Both the position numbers and the translations under genes were made by a program. The notes beneath the pieces were generated by a model. The model worked only from the letters and a program-made list of their open reading frames with translations, searched no databases and had not been told where the DNA came from. Below are positions 44,471 through 58,189 of a DNA stretch of 64,000 nt, piece after piece. Position 1 is the first letter of the stretch, and every line of letters begins with the position of its first letter. Where the stretch lies: assembly GCF_024868665.1 (NCBI RefSeq), contig NC_079904.1, forward strand, positions 1,906,315-1,970,314, written 5' to 3'. Source of the DNA: Triplophysa rosa (Eukaryota; Chordata; Actinopteri; Cypriniformes; Nemacheilidae).

Positions 44471-47400
44471 GTCCATTTCATGGGCATTCATGATCAAATG
44501 TTCATCATTTGTCAATGATCATCACAGGATATTTTCCAACGAGAAAATCCCTCTTTTAAATGTTTGGTACCTCAGTGGTTTATTTTGCTTCTCAGTAGGA
44601 GTTTCCAAAGGTTTAATTTTGACTGTGGGAACATGAAAAGAGCACATCCGGCGTACAGGAGTCTTCCGGCGAAGCCCCGTGGACATCACTGGCTTCTAGT
44701 TTACATCTGATGAGGACTGACAACGCCTGAGGATTGTATTTTCAGCACACATCACTGATGCTTGGCAGATCTGTCAACATACAGACAAACAAAATAGCCA
44801 CTCAAAAAACGAAGGCAATGTTTGCCCTTCCTGGAGGTCACTTGAAGACGATCACACAGAGGTTTTACATGGATTGTACAGATGTGTCTGACAGGGTCTT
44901 ATTCAGAGAAGTGTGAATAAATCCTAATGAATAATGAATTCTCACGAATTCAGTTCAGATTTATTTCTATTGTGCTTTTCACTATTGTGCATTGCTGCAG
45001 ATAATAGAAGTCACAGAAATATATACAATACATGATATATGATTGTATTGTAGTTTTTAATAAGATGTACTGTACATTGAGAGAAACACTGTAACTGATA
45101 ATAGTTGTCTGGAGGTTTGTAAACAGACCATTATATTCGAGTGTGCGTATCCAATTTTTCATAGATGTATATTAGCAACACTGTAAAAAACAACGTAAAA
45201 AATTTACATTTACTGGGGTGATAGAAATATACTGTAAAATAACAGTTTTTCCGTAAAATTACTTGTTTTCCAGTTTTTCTTGTAAATTATCAGTCTTTTT
45301 CTGTAGTTTGACTACAGCTAGTTTGACAACTAGTTTTGGATTGAAAAAATATGTATAAAATCTGTAAAAAAAAAAAATGTGTAAAATTACGAGGTTTTTT
45401 ATCGTGAATACTGTTTAATAAAATTAAAACTACTTAACAACCATGTGGAAGTGATATTTTTAATAAAAATATACAAAATTCTTGAACCGATAAACTTCTT
45501 CATTTTACAAAGAATGTCATTTGTGAATGTTGGGTACTCGTTTTACAAACGATTTTTGATTGATTTCAGATATTTTTCATTTTGCTGTCAAGTTATTTGG
45601 CTTGTGTTATTGCCCTTATTAAAATTTACCATGTTTTTACTACGGTAACCATAGTTTAAATGTGGTATTTACAGTATATTTACCTTTCTTACTACAGTAA
45701 CCACAGTTTAACCATGACTTTTCATATGGATACACTAATAGTAATCTGTCTGCCAAAACACACCCATTTGGATGGATGGATAGTCTCCTGCTATCAGGCA
45801 AAAGGTGAAAGACTGCTGTTTAGTTTAAACTTTAAAGAGTCAGCAGCTTACAACATCATTATTATTGACACATTAACTGAAGTGTTGAGTTCTTCAGAAG
45901 AAACTTGCACATCTTGGTATTTCTCATAATGAGCTCTGCTTGACTCCAAACTGGATGAGAATGAAGTGTTGTGAACTTGGTAAAGATAATCCAACAGTGA
46001 TGAGCAGCGGTTCTTCTCGAGTCCAACTGAAATGTCTTCATCCAGTGAGTCATTTCATTGCTTTATCACTGCCGCTTTCTGCTCGATTTCATTGCTTAGA
46101 TGTGCTTTAGAAAGTGAAGCAGCGGTTTCTTTGAGCCAAACCATCACGCTTCAATGCAAAGCTCATCAGAGCTGAAGCATCTGTGTACAAGCAACACAAA
46201 CACAGTTAGAAATGCTTCATTCCACACTCAAATGAGATACGCTTTATAAACATGCAGAAACGTCAGTCGCTCGAGCAATGTGAGATTTGGTTGATCTGGA
46301 CATTTGACCGGTGAGATTTGTGTGTTGTAGAGAGCCAGAAGATTCAGACTTAATGTCTTCTTGTGTTTCATCTGGTCGGTTTTTTCAATGTTCTTAAGTA
46401 GTTTAACTTGTTGCCGTGATGTGGCTTTCTATGTTTATTAAACGTTGAATTGAGTATTTGAATGAGTGTTGACGCCCAAGCTCTGTTAGTTCTCTGTCTC
46501 GCTATAGACAGCTTTCTTCTAAAGCAGATAAGAGACGGACTTTGAAAAGGATGTGAAATTAGTGTCCAGATGGTCTTGTCTTCATTTAATGCCAAACCAG
46601 CATCCAGCTGAACAGAAGTGTTGGGAAATAGAATCTGTTTCTTCGGCCTTGAGCGTCTCTTCAGTTTTCATGCCTCATATTTAAAAGGCCTTACCGTCAC
46701 CTCCAATCTCTTTCGAAATGCCAAATATTCATAAACAGAAATATGATATTGCTTAAAGTCGGCTTGAATGGCGGTTTGTGATTGTGATGTGCATCTGAGT
46801 GAAACAGCTTCTGTAATGATAATGAATGATGTCGTTTGAAGGGGGAGGAGAGGTTAACCTTTGATAAAATCATTTTTACGTTTTCAAAAGACAAAAGTAC
46901 AGAAAAACACAACGAAAGTAGACAGGACAACATTAACACACATAACTGAAGCTCTGAAATTCCATTTGGTGTGAACAATTGTTGTCCATCTCCGCTGGGG
47001 AAATGAGCTTCAAATTGCTTCAAACGACGATTTGACGGCCGATGTGCAAAAATGAGAAATAGATGAGTCTGAATGCAAAGCAAACCTAATTATGAAGGCA
47101 TCGCGTCTCCTGAGCGAGAAAAGAGAAAGTTAATCTTCACACAAAACAACCGGACGATTGAAGATTCAGGGAGGCATGAACCAGCATTGATGGGTGATGT
47201 TCAATTGAACCCATCATGAGATTAAATCCAAGCGTAAGGGGTGAGAAAACAGGGGCGGTGTTTGGCACGTGTGATGCGAAACACAGCTAACTGAAGTCAG
47301 ACCTGGACCGATGGAGATCTCCAAAGCCATGATCTCAGATTTCCATGTTAAAAGGATGAGTTAGAGTGAACCGTGGGACATGGGAATGAAGAGAAACAGA

Positions 47401-48084
47401 GAGGAATCACAATATGCAATATACAGTAAATGAATCATTTGAGTTGGATCATTTAAATGATTCATTGGAACTGATTCACATTAGCGGTCTAAATGATTTG
47501 TCTGAAACTCTTCACACCTTTAGAAATGTTTTTATAAACATACACATCCTAATGAACATATACCTATTATTAATTTTACATTCAAAATATTAAGTTATTA
47601 ATATAATTCAAAATATTAATATTGCCTATTATAAATACACTGAAATGGCCGAGGCGCTGAAATTGTTAATAAAAAACAAACTAACACTAAACGAAACTAA
47701 TCATAAATTAGTTTCAAACATTAGTGCGGTGTTAAAAAATTAAAACAGAAAGTTTTTCTGGACAGCATTGCAAACTTTTTCCAAAGGGGTCCATATGGCA
47801 ATACTATAAATAAATAAACAATACAATTATAAAAAAATAAACATGACAAAAAATTATGACAAAAGCACATAACAAAATTGCTAAAACCTTCAAACTAAAA
47901 ATAAAGTTAAATGTCATCTTCTGTTCTATAGTTCAGGTCTAGTTTATTGTCTTGTCTTTTATGCTTAAAAATGCTATTGAAACTGTTATAAAGTAATGAG
48001 ATTTTTGTAATGTACACTCTGTATATATGCTGCATGGATGTGGAGGGTGAAATATGAACTCATTCATTTATGGAGGCAGTGTAA

Positions 48085-48300
48085 CAATTACAATTCGTTT
48101 TACAATAATTAAATGCCATTAACTGCAGTGTAGCTCATATTCCTCCCAGGCTTTTATCAATGTCTTTACTGGCCATAATTGAAACAGTCCGGCGTCTTAA
48201 TAGGTCACGCAATTAAAATTATATTCATAGCGTGATGTAGCAATTACGTAAGCATATTAAAACCTGCCATAGTGATTTATAAATGCTCACACTTAGTGAC
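48085..48300. other. Candidate conserved non-coding element
   Basis: This AT-rich block is complex in sequence and full of TAAT/ATTA cores: caataattaaatgccattaa, gccataattgaaacag, gtcacgcaattaaaatta, agcaattacgtaagcata. No repeats, no ORF. It resembles developmental enhancers by appearance only. Confidence 0.35.
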
Positions 48301-48507
48301 TGATCTCAAGTCGTGTTTTTCACAGCATGTTGTGTTTTAGGAAATATTGGACACGTTTTGTTCATTTTATTCTTCACTTTTGTAAAAGCTTATAAAAGTA
48401 GATAAATAAGCCATTTGTTTGTTCCATTACTTGTTTGCTGTGCTTGAAGTGGGGAAAAAAGGTTCTGGTATTTTGATATATAATTTTGATAATATTTTGA
48501 TTAAGGT

Positions 48508-49077
48508 GTTTACATGAGTTGCTTTAAGAATATACCTTTCATGTTCCCGTTTTACATGTTACTCTACATCGTTGGATTAATGACATACGTCATTACGTCC
48601 CTAAGCGACGCCGTTCGACGTTCCCTCCATAATTTCATGCATCAACAAACGGTTCGTCTTCGCCATGGTACCACGTACAGTTTTTGGTGTTTCATTTATT
48701 TTCTAGAATTGTTGGCATCTTTCTTGTTTCCCGTTCGGACCAAAAATGTGCTTTCTTGCTTGAAGCCATGTTGTTTGCCGTAAAACGAAACGGCTGTCCA
48801 CTGCCGTGCGTGTGTGTAACCTGTCGCAAAGTGCCGCCAAAGTTCCTATACGCGCCGGTAATAGTGCGATTAAGATGTGTATTGTACATGTCTATACCGC
48901 ACTTCAATAATGCCACTAAAATAGGACTACTCCACCCGTCTTAATTCCATTTGTGTTTACTACCATTATGAGTTTAGACGGATTAAGCTAATCAAAAAGT
49001 TCTGTTTACATGGTCCATTCTTAATCAGAGTATTGTCTTAATCCTGTTAATATCGGAATATTGTTGTCCATGTAAAC
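48508..49077. mobile_element. 570-bp MITE with gtttacatg ends
   Basis: The left gtttacatgag is mirrored by tccatgtaaac ending at 49077. Inner pieces such as gactaatgacatacgtcatt-like sequence and cttaatcctgttaa point to a palindromic element. The 89- and 86-residue frames inside it are by-products. Confidence 0.6.
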
Positions 49078-49625
49078 GTGGTCACTGTCATTAGCGCCCG
49101 CCTGCAGACTGTCTTCTTCTTGATTTGCTGAACGTTCTGTCTTCTTTAGTTTTATTGGATGAAATGCTGCTTGGTTTCTGTAATTTGATTGGCTGGAATT
49201 CTGAAAATCCCTTGTTGATTGGTCAGTCTGTTGATATCGGGTAGCTCCGCGCCAAAGACCCTAGATGGAAAGACTGCAATCTTTAGCCGAAAAAGCGTAA
49301 AGGCTAATGCTAACGCCGCCATCGTGGCTCTAGCAAATCACCCATACAATGACGCTTTGACTGGAAGTGGCGCGTACCGTTTGTATATAAACTGAAATTA
49401 ACTAAAAACTAACCTTGTCTAAACTAGTAATAGATTAAACCTATATAGTAATATGATTCGCAATATTGAAAATAAATAAAAGATAAAATAAAATACAATT
49501 TTAAAAGTCAACAAAAAGTAACATAAAAACTAATGGAACAAACATCAAAAACTTCACTAATTTATTGTTTTCATCATAATGAATTGTGAAAACTCATGAC
49601 TATTAAACGCTGAAATAGCCTAATT

Positions 49626-49848
49626 GTGTATTTCCACTACAGCGGAGCGTGCCGCTGGCAACGCTGAAACGCATTTGCTTTGAGGCGTGTCATTAATTTT
49701 ACGCCAACACGCCTCCGAAATGAATCCACCATTTGCAAGCAGTCGGAAACATACGTCATAATCTTGGCTTGCCTGCGTCAAGCGCAGCTCTCATACAAAT
49801 GAATTGAAAATGCTCGCTCTGCTCCGCTCCGCGCCAGTGGAAACGCAC
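49626..49848. mobile_element. 223-bp GC-rich MITE with gtgtatttccac ends
   Basis: The termini gtgtatttccac and gtggaaacgcac are inverted with two mismatches. Inner arms also mirror (gcggagcgtgccgctggc against gctccgctccgcgcc). No ORF. Confidence 0.7.
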
Positions 49849-50959
49849 CATAAACGTTAAGTGTTATAAAAACCGAAAAAGAAAAAAACAGAAGCTCCCT
49901 CCCCAGTGCCTTCCCCATAGCAGCACCCTTGACATGAGGCATACTTTAAATCATCCACATGTATAGTTATCTGAATAACATCACACCAGGTTTAATGTCA
50001 CAGACATCTAACGGAAATTCTAGCGCCCCCTTGAGGTGTGTTGCTTCCACGGTACAAAACATGTTTATTGTGTGTAATGAGGCCACACGCTTGCAATGTG
50101 TTAGTCAAACGTTTACTTCTTAGCGTGTTTGTAATCTCTGCGGAGAAGATGCCGGTTTCATCCACCGAGAGTCTCTTACAGCCTCGGGGCAGCGTGAACT
50201 TGGACCTAATCCCACATCTGAGAGCCGACTCCGTCCTCCACACAGCCGGCAGGAGGAAAACATCATCAGAATGAAAAAAATCATTTAACCAGATCAGCGA
50301 TGAGCGCTACACGCTGTTTGACGCCCGCGGGTGATGAAACTACCACATCACTTCCACCAGGACCTTCAGAAACTCTCCTCTCTGTCCTGGATGGACATGT
50401 CCCTGTGGAGAAGGTCTAATAGATGCATATTGTTCATACATGAGAGTTCTCATTGTTTAGCGTGAGGTTACAGATGCATATGACCGATGACGTGCCAAGA
50501 ATCAAGAATCTGATGGATCTACATTTCCTTGATGCACGATGGAAAGCTGTTGGTTTGATTCACGGTTTATTTGATAAGGCTTACGGCTTGAGCGTGCGTG
50601 AGTGCTGATGTTGTGGAAATGACAAACGGCGGGTAAAGACACTTATCAGCGTGGAGATTAAAGGTAGAGTTCACCCACAACCATCATTTCCTCTCCCTCG
50701 TGCCACTTTAAATCTCTGTGATTTACTTTCTTCTGCAGGAGCTCAAAGCGGCACGATCTGTTTGTGTTAAACAGAAGAATCTCACACAGCTTCACAACGG
50801 CCAAGAGGAAAATGTCATTGCTCAGAGGTTGCTCTACAAGAGCTCAGGAGATGCTCTGTTGATTTCAACGTCATCTCATATTTCTCCTAAAATTGGAGAG
50901 AAAAAGAGACGATTGTTGAAACACTTGAAGAGTGATGAAGGTGTAAAATGAATGTAGAT

Positions 50960-51130
50960 TGTAGAAGTAAAATAATCTGGATTTGAGTCAATTTGATGAG
51001 AAATGTTTGAACTTCAATAATATTGACTTTTGATTGCAGACAAATCTGAGCTCAGTTTGGGACATTGTTGAGATCTCTTCTGAAACTCTAATGACAGAGA
51101 CATTTGTCAGATTTTTGGTTCTTTTTTACA
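50960..51130. repeat. Local repeat family L, copy 3
   Basis: It contains gaatgtagattgtagaagt, ggatttgagtcaattt, cttcaataatattgactttt, caaatctgagctcagtttgg and acattgttgagatctcttct. It aligns in order with copy 5 at 58190-58440. Confidence 0.75.
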
Positions 51131-52066
51131 GGAGAAATGTTGTGTTGGAAGTGTTATCGAGCTCCTAATGGTTGCATCGGCGTTGAAAGTTCAGACAAAC
51201 CCAGACACACTGTTCTAATTTCTGGAATAGATTTTTGAGAGTAAAATGAAGCGGCTCCCGCAGGGAAACACACAGCGTTTGTGTGGGAGACAGCAGTGCT
51301 CGCTGACATCTAATGTTGCGTTTCACTTCTATTATTGCACGCAAATGAAAGTGATATTTCTTACTTGGAGAAGCTTGTGGTTTTTGTTTTCGCTTCCGCA
51401 CTGCGTTACACAGAAACACGGTGACTTTTTTGCCATTTTCATGTGATTAAAATGATAGTTTATACAAGTATTTGGACATTTACTAAATGTCACTTATGTC
51501 GCTCACATAAAAAGCGAGAAAGCAAGTGTCATTTTTGAAAGCAAAAGCAGCACATTAAACACATTATTCCAGCTAGACATTTAACAGTAAGTGAGGTGAA
51601 AGGTAAAATAATAGATTGTGACTTTTGTGGCTGTCACTTGTTTGTATGTCTGCAGTTAATGTGATGATCTACACTTGTGGTTGAAGAACACCTTAGTCTT
51701 TAAAACGTTTATGACGATGTCAAGTCCCTTTTATTTATATAGTGCTTTATACAATACAGATAAAGTACATATCCCTTCCAAAAATGTATTCTTCAATTTA
51801 TTTTATTAAGTCTACTTCAGTAAAGTTCAAGTACATTTTAAGTATACTTTAGGCCTAAGTATAATATCCATGAACTATAGTTTTATAGATTTATATTTCA
51901 ATATTACTTTCATTCGTTTTAAGTTTATAAACTTATACTTTTAAGAAACAGTAATAAACTTTGAGTGTAGTATTATGTACTAGTATTATGTTTAACATTT
52001 TTGTTTGTACTGCAACCTAAAACATGAATTTATAAGTTATTCTGATAGTTTACTAGTTCAATACTT

Positions 52067-52764
52067 CACTGTAAAAATTTCAACTTTAAAAATGTTCTCC
52101 CTATTAAGATAAACAAGTAACTTGAACATAGAATGTTTAGTTAAATTATCAAATTATTCAAAATTATTGTTTTGAATATACTACACAAAATATGTTTCTA
52201 ACAAAGATTATTTTGTTGACTGGATTTAGATTCTCAAGTTTTTGCCCAAAATGCGTCAGAAAGTTTGCCCAACTTACAAAACAGTATTTTTTTTGTAATA
52301 GTATTCTGAACAAACAATAATGCAAGAGTTTGAAAGTTCCCAACATGCATTGTAGCATGTTCAATTCTGTTTCTTACTTGTTTTTCTTTTAAAGATTAGT
52401 GTTTTAGTTCTGGCTGGCTTAATTTATGCTTTAATTTAAGTTTAGAGTTGTTTTAATGAATGATGGTTTTTGATCGTTACAATGGTTGAGGTTTGTGTGT
52501 TTAATGTTGAGGTGTAAGTGCATGACATAATGGCATAACCATAAGTGTTACACAGTTCATTGATAAATCTATATTCTCTATGTATGTTCAGCCAACAAAA
52601 AATATTTTGTTCTGTTGTTCAATACGTATACTTGACTATGTTGTGACAACTAATGACTTTTTTTTAGTTGGGTGGACTTCAGTCTGTTTGTTGAGTTAAC
52701 TCAAAAACGTGCTTGTGGTAGGTTGCTTTATTATTTTAAGTGGACTCAACTATTTTTTACAGGG
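52067..52764. mobile_element. 698-bp cactgtaaaaa MITE
   Basis: The ends cactgtaaaaa and ttttttacaggg are inverted with one mismatch. The interior is AT-rich, with caactaatgacttt and gttgagttaactcaa. Same terminus type as 33092-33301. Confidence 0.65.
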
Positions 52765-53359
52765 TTGTAGCACATTTTTTAGTTCATGAAAGTCGACTAA
52801 GTTGTCAAAACCTGTAATATTTAATCTAAGTTAAGCATATAAACGTAGTTTATAGGAACTCAAAGCTAACTCATATACGTTGAACATGTTCTGGTGGACA
52901 TTATCAGAATTCCTCAACTGTGAAACGAAGTCAAATAAAAGATGCTCATGATTATATATCATTTTCTGTATCTACATCGATTACATAAAGCAACACAGTA
53001 ACGGAACAGAAAAAAAGGAACTCGAGAGTCATGCGAAGCTTCACGCCTCCAGTGTCGCGAGGTGATTATATATTGCGCGTGACAGGCGAACATTAACATT
53101 ATTTTCTCCATGACGACGGTTATTATGTCTGTCTGGACCCTCATTAACTCTTCCAGTTGAGACCGTGATAACCTTGTGTGTGAGACTTCCGAGCAGATAA
53201 TGATGATCCCCACTCGAGCGTGTCAGCGTCATAGCGCACAGAGATGTTTCGAGAACTTTTCCACCCCGTTCAGCACATTTTACGAGAGCGGCGTCTGGCC
53301 TCGCCGGATAAAGATCAACCGGAGAGTTCGGGATGGCGAAGGACAATTGGCTCGTCTGT

Positions 53360-53800
53360 GAAACTTTAATAAGGGCCATGAATGAATCAATAAACGGGCA
53401 GAGTAGATGAAGTGGACTAAGTGTTGATTAAGGGACACTGTGGCATGCGCTACTGAATAAATCATTTCCCATGATGCTCTGGGGCCGGTCTGCCGACTGA
53501 TGGGTTGCCACCATCAGACCTCTCTGCGACTGCGGTTCCTCCTCAGAGGGAGCGAGAGTTCGTGCCCGTGAGCGCGGAGTGAATGTTAACGGTGAGAAAC
53601 TTCATTAGCATATTTCACACCCACGCAGCCTCTTAATTTCTTTGGGGAGAATCTCTGGATGCTGCATGTAAATGCTGCGCAATTAAGTACCATAGTTCCC
53701 TAAACTTTCCTTACCGCGTTTCCCACGGGACTCTATTGTCGGAAATCCGCAGCTAATGAAAATTCATCTCCAGCAGCCGTGTTGCGATGTTGAGTTCGTT
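53360..53800. other. Candidate conserved non-coding element
   Basis: About 440 bp of complex, repeat-free sequence. It has mixed GC stretches (gagagttcgtgcccgtgagc) and TAAT/ATGCAAAT-like pieces (acttcattagcatatttcac, gcatgtaaatgctgcgcaat, cagctaatgaaaattcat). No ORF or transposon termini. Its appearance fits a developmental enhancer; conservation must be tested. Confidence 0.4.
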
Positions 53801-55234
53801 CACGAGAAGCTTTGTCGTAGCGTTTTTTTTTCACACTAGAACGTTTCATCGGACGTGCGCGCCGGGACTGCTCTGTGTTGATAACATAACTATTACATTT
53901 AATTTATGTTAACATTCATTTTTATTATATTTTATTGTATAATAATTGTATTAAATAAATAATTTGTTTAATTTTGTTGTATGTTCATTTTATGAAATAA
54001 ACATTTTTTTTTCATTCAGCCTGTCCTCCAAGTAACGACTCAGTAGGTCGTTTGTGCACCTACAGTAGCTTATTACAACAACAGTTCACGTTTTAAATGT
54101 ACGCGCCCTCTAGCGGTTGTTATGATAAAGACCCATTTATTTTTGCATTTGTAAAAGTATTAATGGTTTAACAACTGTTTATGGATTCAAGGATATTTTA
54201 AGCACCTAACCCCAATCCCACCCCTTATCCTAAACCTAACCACTTAAACCATTAAATACAACACACCGGTAAAAGTACATTCACATGTATTTATTCCAAA
54301 TTAAAATGAACAAAACAGTATAAACGTATTACAAACAAGTCGCTTTGCAAACCCTGAACTGAAGCCATACGATAACTAAACGAAGAACTCCGGGAACGGA
54401 CATCAACATCTTTAAACAAACCGGAACATTAGAATGACGTAGTCGGTAACGCGAGCCAATAGCACACTCAACGCTGACGCAATGACGCTGTCTGTCACGA
54501 GACAGATGAAAGCCAATGATATTTCACTATTAAGGCTGGCGTAACTTGGCGCCAGATTTGAAAATCGCCGAATATGTGTGTATTTGTTTGTAAATACAGT
54601 TATATCAGGACATTTTGGAATGAAAATCAAACCACAACACATGCTATTATTGCAAAATAATACCCCAAAATATAGATTTTATAATGACGGTATAGGCGAT
54701 AGTTTTGCGTACAGCCAGGAGAGGCGCTAATTTGGTAAACGCTCATGTTTGTCGTATTTGCGGAAGGGACAAATGACATACGTATGTCGCAGGGTTGGAG
54801 GATATGTTGGTTAATTTGTTAATAAATGTGCAGACAAATGGCTGATATGAGGCGCCGCTTAAGCAGCTCTCATAGTGAAGGGGGCGGGACTCTTCCTATT
54901 CTAAAGCGGATTTGATTGGACGAGATCTTTGACGAGAGGCTAAAGTGTAGCGTGATGTCATGGAATTTCTAGATTTTTTTGAGCGCACGTCCCAGACTGT
55001 CAGTTTTGAAGGCTTATATCATCTAAATGGGATTTTTGTCACCTGCATATTAGTTTATTGACGTCCTTAAGGCTAACTTATTTTTAATAAAAGGAAAAAA
55101 ACGTTCATATCGAGTTCACTGGGGCTTTAAGTATATTTTGATCAAAACATTGCGGTGACGTGTTTTCACCAAATATACTTTTCTGTCAGTATAACTCAAG
55201 TACAGCCTACTGAAGTGTCATTTTTATATAAGAT

Positions 55235-55421
55235 ATTGTTGCTGTCCTTCTGAAACCTTGTATGTCCTCAAAGTTGACAAGCACTTTTTAATTATTTTTA
55301 TTGGTTAGATATTTGCAGAACCCAGTGACAAACATAAAGGGTCACTAATAATAATGATTTATGTCAAAAAATTAAAATCGCGAAATATGGAGATACAAGG
55401 TTTTAGAAGGACAGCAGCAAT
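55235..55421. mobile_element. 187-bp MITE with about 27-bp TIRs
   Basis: The left attgttgctgtccttctgaa (continuing accttgtat) is mirrored by atacaaggttttagaaggac agcagcaat on the right with two or three mismatches. AT-rich interior, no ORF. Confidence 0.8.
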
Positions 55422-56120
55422 CTTTAAGTCTAATCATGTCTTTAATTTCTGAGCGTGCATAAAATGTCTTCTGAGATGTACATAAAAAGTATAGGCCCTA
55501 CTTTACTTTATACTCAAAGCACACTTAAATAAACTTCTTTTTTGTATTCTGTGGGTCTGCAAGACCAAAACTGTTATATTTTGCTTTACTCTGAATTTCA
55601 TTATAAACGCAGTTTGAGAACTTTAAACACTAAATCAGAGCTCAGTGTTTAGCTGACAAGTTAAAAAAGAGCTGCAGAGAAGAACGGCCAAGATGACTTT
55701 AGTTTTCAGTTTTGACTGGACTGCGAACGTGAACAAAAGTCACTATTGCTTTCTGTTACTTCTGTAAAAATGGGAGAAAAATAGTTTATAGAGTGTGTAA
55801 AAGGTGAAACAGATAAGGTTCATTGAAAGAGGCTGGCTGGAACAGAGCGTAATCTTCATTTTAACCTCAGCCAGGATCACAGGCCGCGGTTCCAGCGTGC
55901 TGAAGCATTTCTGCATTGCGACGGCGTGTTGCGAATACAGATGAACGTCCGGCTCTCTTATCTAACCCTGTTAGCTAATCTCACTGTGTTGAATATAACG
56001 CCGCTATAGACTCTTGTTCTCTTTCTCTGGCTTGGTCTCAAAACCTGGTGAGTTGTTATATACTCCCTAAATGGGCAGCTGCCTTGTAAAGGGAAATTAC
56101 ACTTTATAATCTACGTCTAC

Positions 56121-56309
56121 GATCCCAAAAATGAAGTTTACCAAATATTGGAGTCGTCGTTTGTACAACTTTGATGACTTTTCATGTGCGCAGCTCAACA
56201 CTGTTTGCTCTCATCTTTCATCGTCGGCTCTCAGCATCTCCACAGAAGAAAGTCACGCATGTTTGGAACAACCGCGAGGATGAGAAAATGACACAATGCT
56301 CACTTTTAG
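56121..56309. repeat. Degenerate copy of the palindromic ccctttaa family
   Basis: The left piece gatcccaaaaatgaagttta and right piece gtttggaacaaccgcgaggat followed by gagaaaatgacacaatgctc are diverged forms of the blocks at 25651-25952. Confidence 0.55.
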
Positions 56310-56769
56310 TTTAACCGATTGTTATTTTCCTCTAAGATACAGAACAAACGGTGGTATTTTTTATTCCGACTTCACCAGACAAACTCTCTGCTGTGGGACA
56401 CGTAGCCCGAAGGCGAGTCGCAGAGGTCGCGTCGTCTCTCTCCGGAGCCTCGGGGGTTCACGGGAAGTCAACACACAGACACTTAATGAAATTCTTCTCT
56501 CCTCGCTTCCCCGTTTATTTCCTGTCCTTGGCTTTCACTTGATGGATTATGCCATCAGTAAGAAATAATTAACAGCGCTCCAGAGGCCTGTCTGACTGAA
56601 TACTGCTGCTGGGTGAGGTTAAAGGTCAACTCCTCTTAGCAACATTGCTCTCCTCCAGTTTCTCACATGTAATAGAACAACAGTAAACGCTATTAGTCAA
56701 GTGATGATGATGCTGTGGCTCTTCTCCATCAGTGCCTCAGGATGAGATAGTCATCACAAAAGAAAGAAA

Positions 56770-56905
56770 AATAACAAATGAGAGCTTTAATATCTCGACT
56801 ATTTCTCCGAGACATCAATGACATTCTATGGAGAGTAATGAAAACTTATTCTGAAGTCTCTTCTGCGTCTCGGTTTATCAACGATGTCTCAAACTGAGCT
56901 CAGAT
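56770..56905. repeat. Local repeat family L, copy 4 (reverse orientation)
   Basis: It contains gactatttctccgagacatc, gtctcttctgcgtctcggtt and gatgtctcaaactgagctca followed by gatttgtcaag, the reverse complement of the L family core. Confidence 0.7.
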
Positions 56906-58189
56906 TTGTCAAGTTTTCAATCAGTAGTCAGTGTTATTTAACGTAACATAATGAACTCATCAACCTTTGAGCAACAAACTTTTCCTCTGAGATGTCACTG
57001 TACTTCAGGGAATTCAAAACAAACCTTGTCAGAAAGTGTCAAACCCAGATCTTGTGGAGAATTACAGAATGCAAGGAAAGATGCTTTCCAAAACCTCAAA
57101 ACATGATCGCTATTTATGACTGAACAATTGAAATACATTTTACACACAGGTATGTTCGATTTCTTTTCTTTCAATCCTTCATATATTTAAAAAAAATGTT
57201 CGTTCTTTTGACACATCAGGCTGCAGAGTTTCATATGAGACATGTTCAACCTTTAGGAGTCATGACAACAGACGTAGTTTTTACTTTAGCACACAGAAGC
57301 TTTCGTGGATGGTTTATTGATTCTATTGTTAATGCAGAATGGCTTTAAGAAACTATACAGAAAAAGAAAAACAAACACTTGGTGTAAAAGCACATAAGGT
57401 CTGCAATATTTTATCATCTTTAGAGAGAATTTAACATTGATTATTTTTGTGTGTTTATATACATAATGATTCTTACATTCAACTGACACACGAGATGTAT
57501 AAAACATGCATTTGTGGAACATACGTGGGTTTCGTTGTAAAGCTTGTAAAAGAATCTCAGAGGTTTTAACTATGTGTGAGTTATCCAAGTCAAAATGAAG
57601 CTTCTGTTAAATTTGTCGTGAGATAAAGGGTCTGTCTGTTTGATAGAGCTTGTGGCTCTGCATAGAGCAGAAAGCGTTGGAGGTTAAAGTGTTTTAAAAT
57701 CTTCAGTTAAATGTACTTTTCTTTGGACGTTTGACCATGAGTAAAACGAATTACTATGTCGAGAGTTATGCAGCCATGTGTAGACAAACTGACCCTTCCT
57801 CTGTAGTCCAGACATAAACTCTGTGTTATTCTGTGAAGCTGCTGCCTGAAGCGTTAGACCGCACTTTTGAACTTCTCTCTGACAGAAACCGTTGAACCTT
57901 CTTTCAGAGAACAGCAATTAAAGAGAATCACTAATGTGTTTTGCACTTTATCAAAAACGTACAAAAATATATATTTCACTTCAGAGACCCACACAAAAAG
58001 ACAGTGTTCTGACAAACGTCTAGTGTATGTTGTCCTTCTTATGTCTCATTTTATTGCCGTTTATAAAAAGCAATTGAGAGATTAATGGGATTTTTCTTTT
58101 CCACTCGCGATTCTCAGAGAACAAAATAGCTTAGAAGAAATAAAAGAAAAACAAACGAGAGAGTATTTGTTGACATCCATGAATGTAGT

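Larger units (their letters stand above)
42450..48506. other. Intergenic DNA, mostly featureless
   Basis: Recognised pieces are an L-family copy at 44285-44470, a partial cactgtaaaaaa element near 45178-45420, and a short ggtaaccatagttt repeat at 45630-45715. Blocks 43050-43270, 46700-47060 and 48085-48300 are balanced in composition. No gene supported. Confidence 0.5.
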
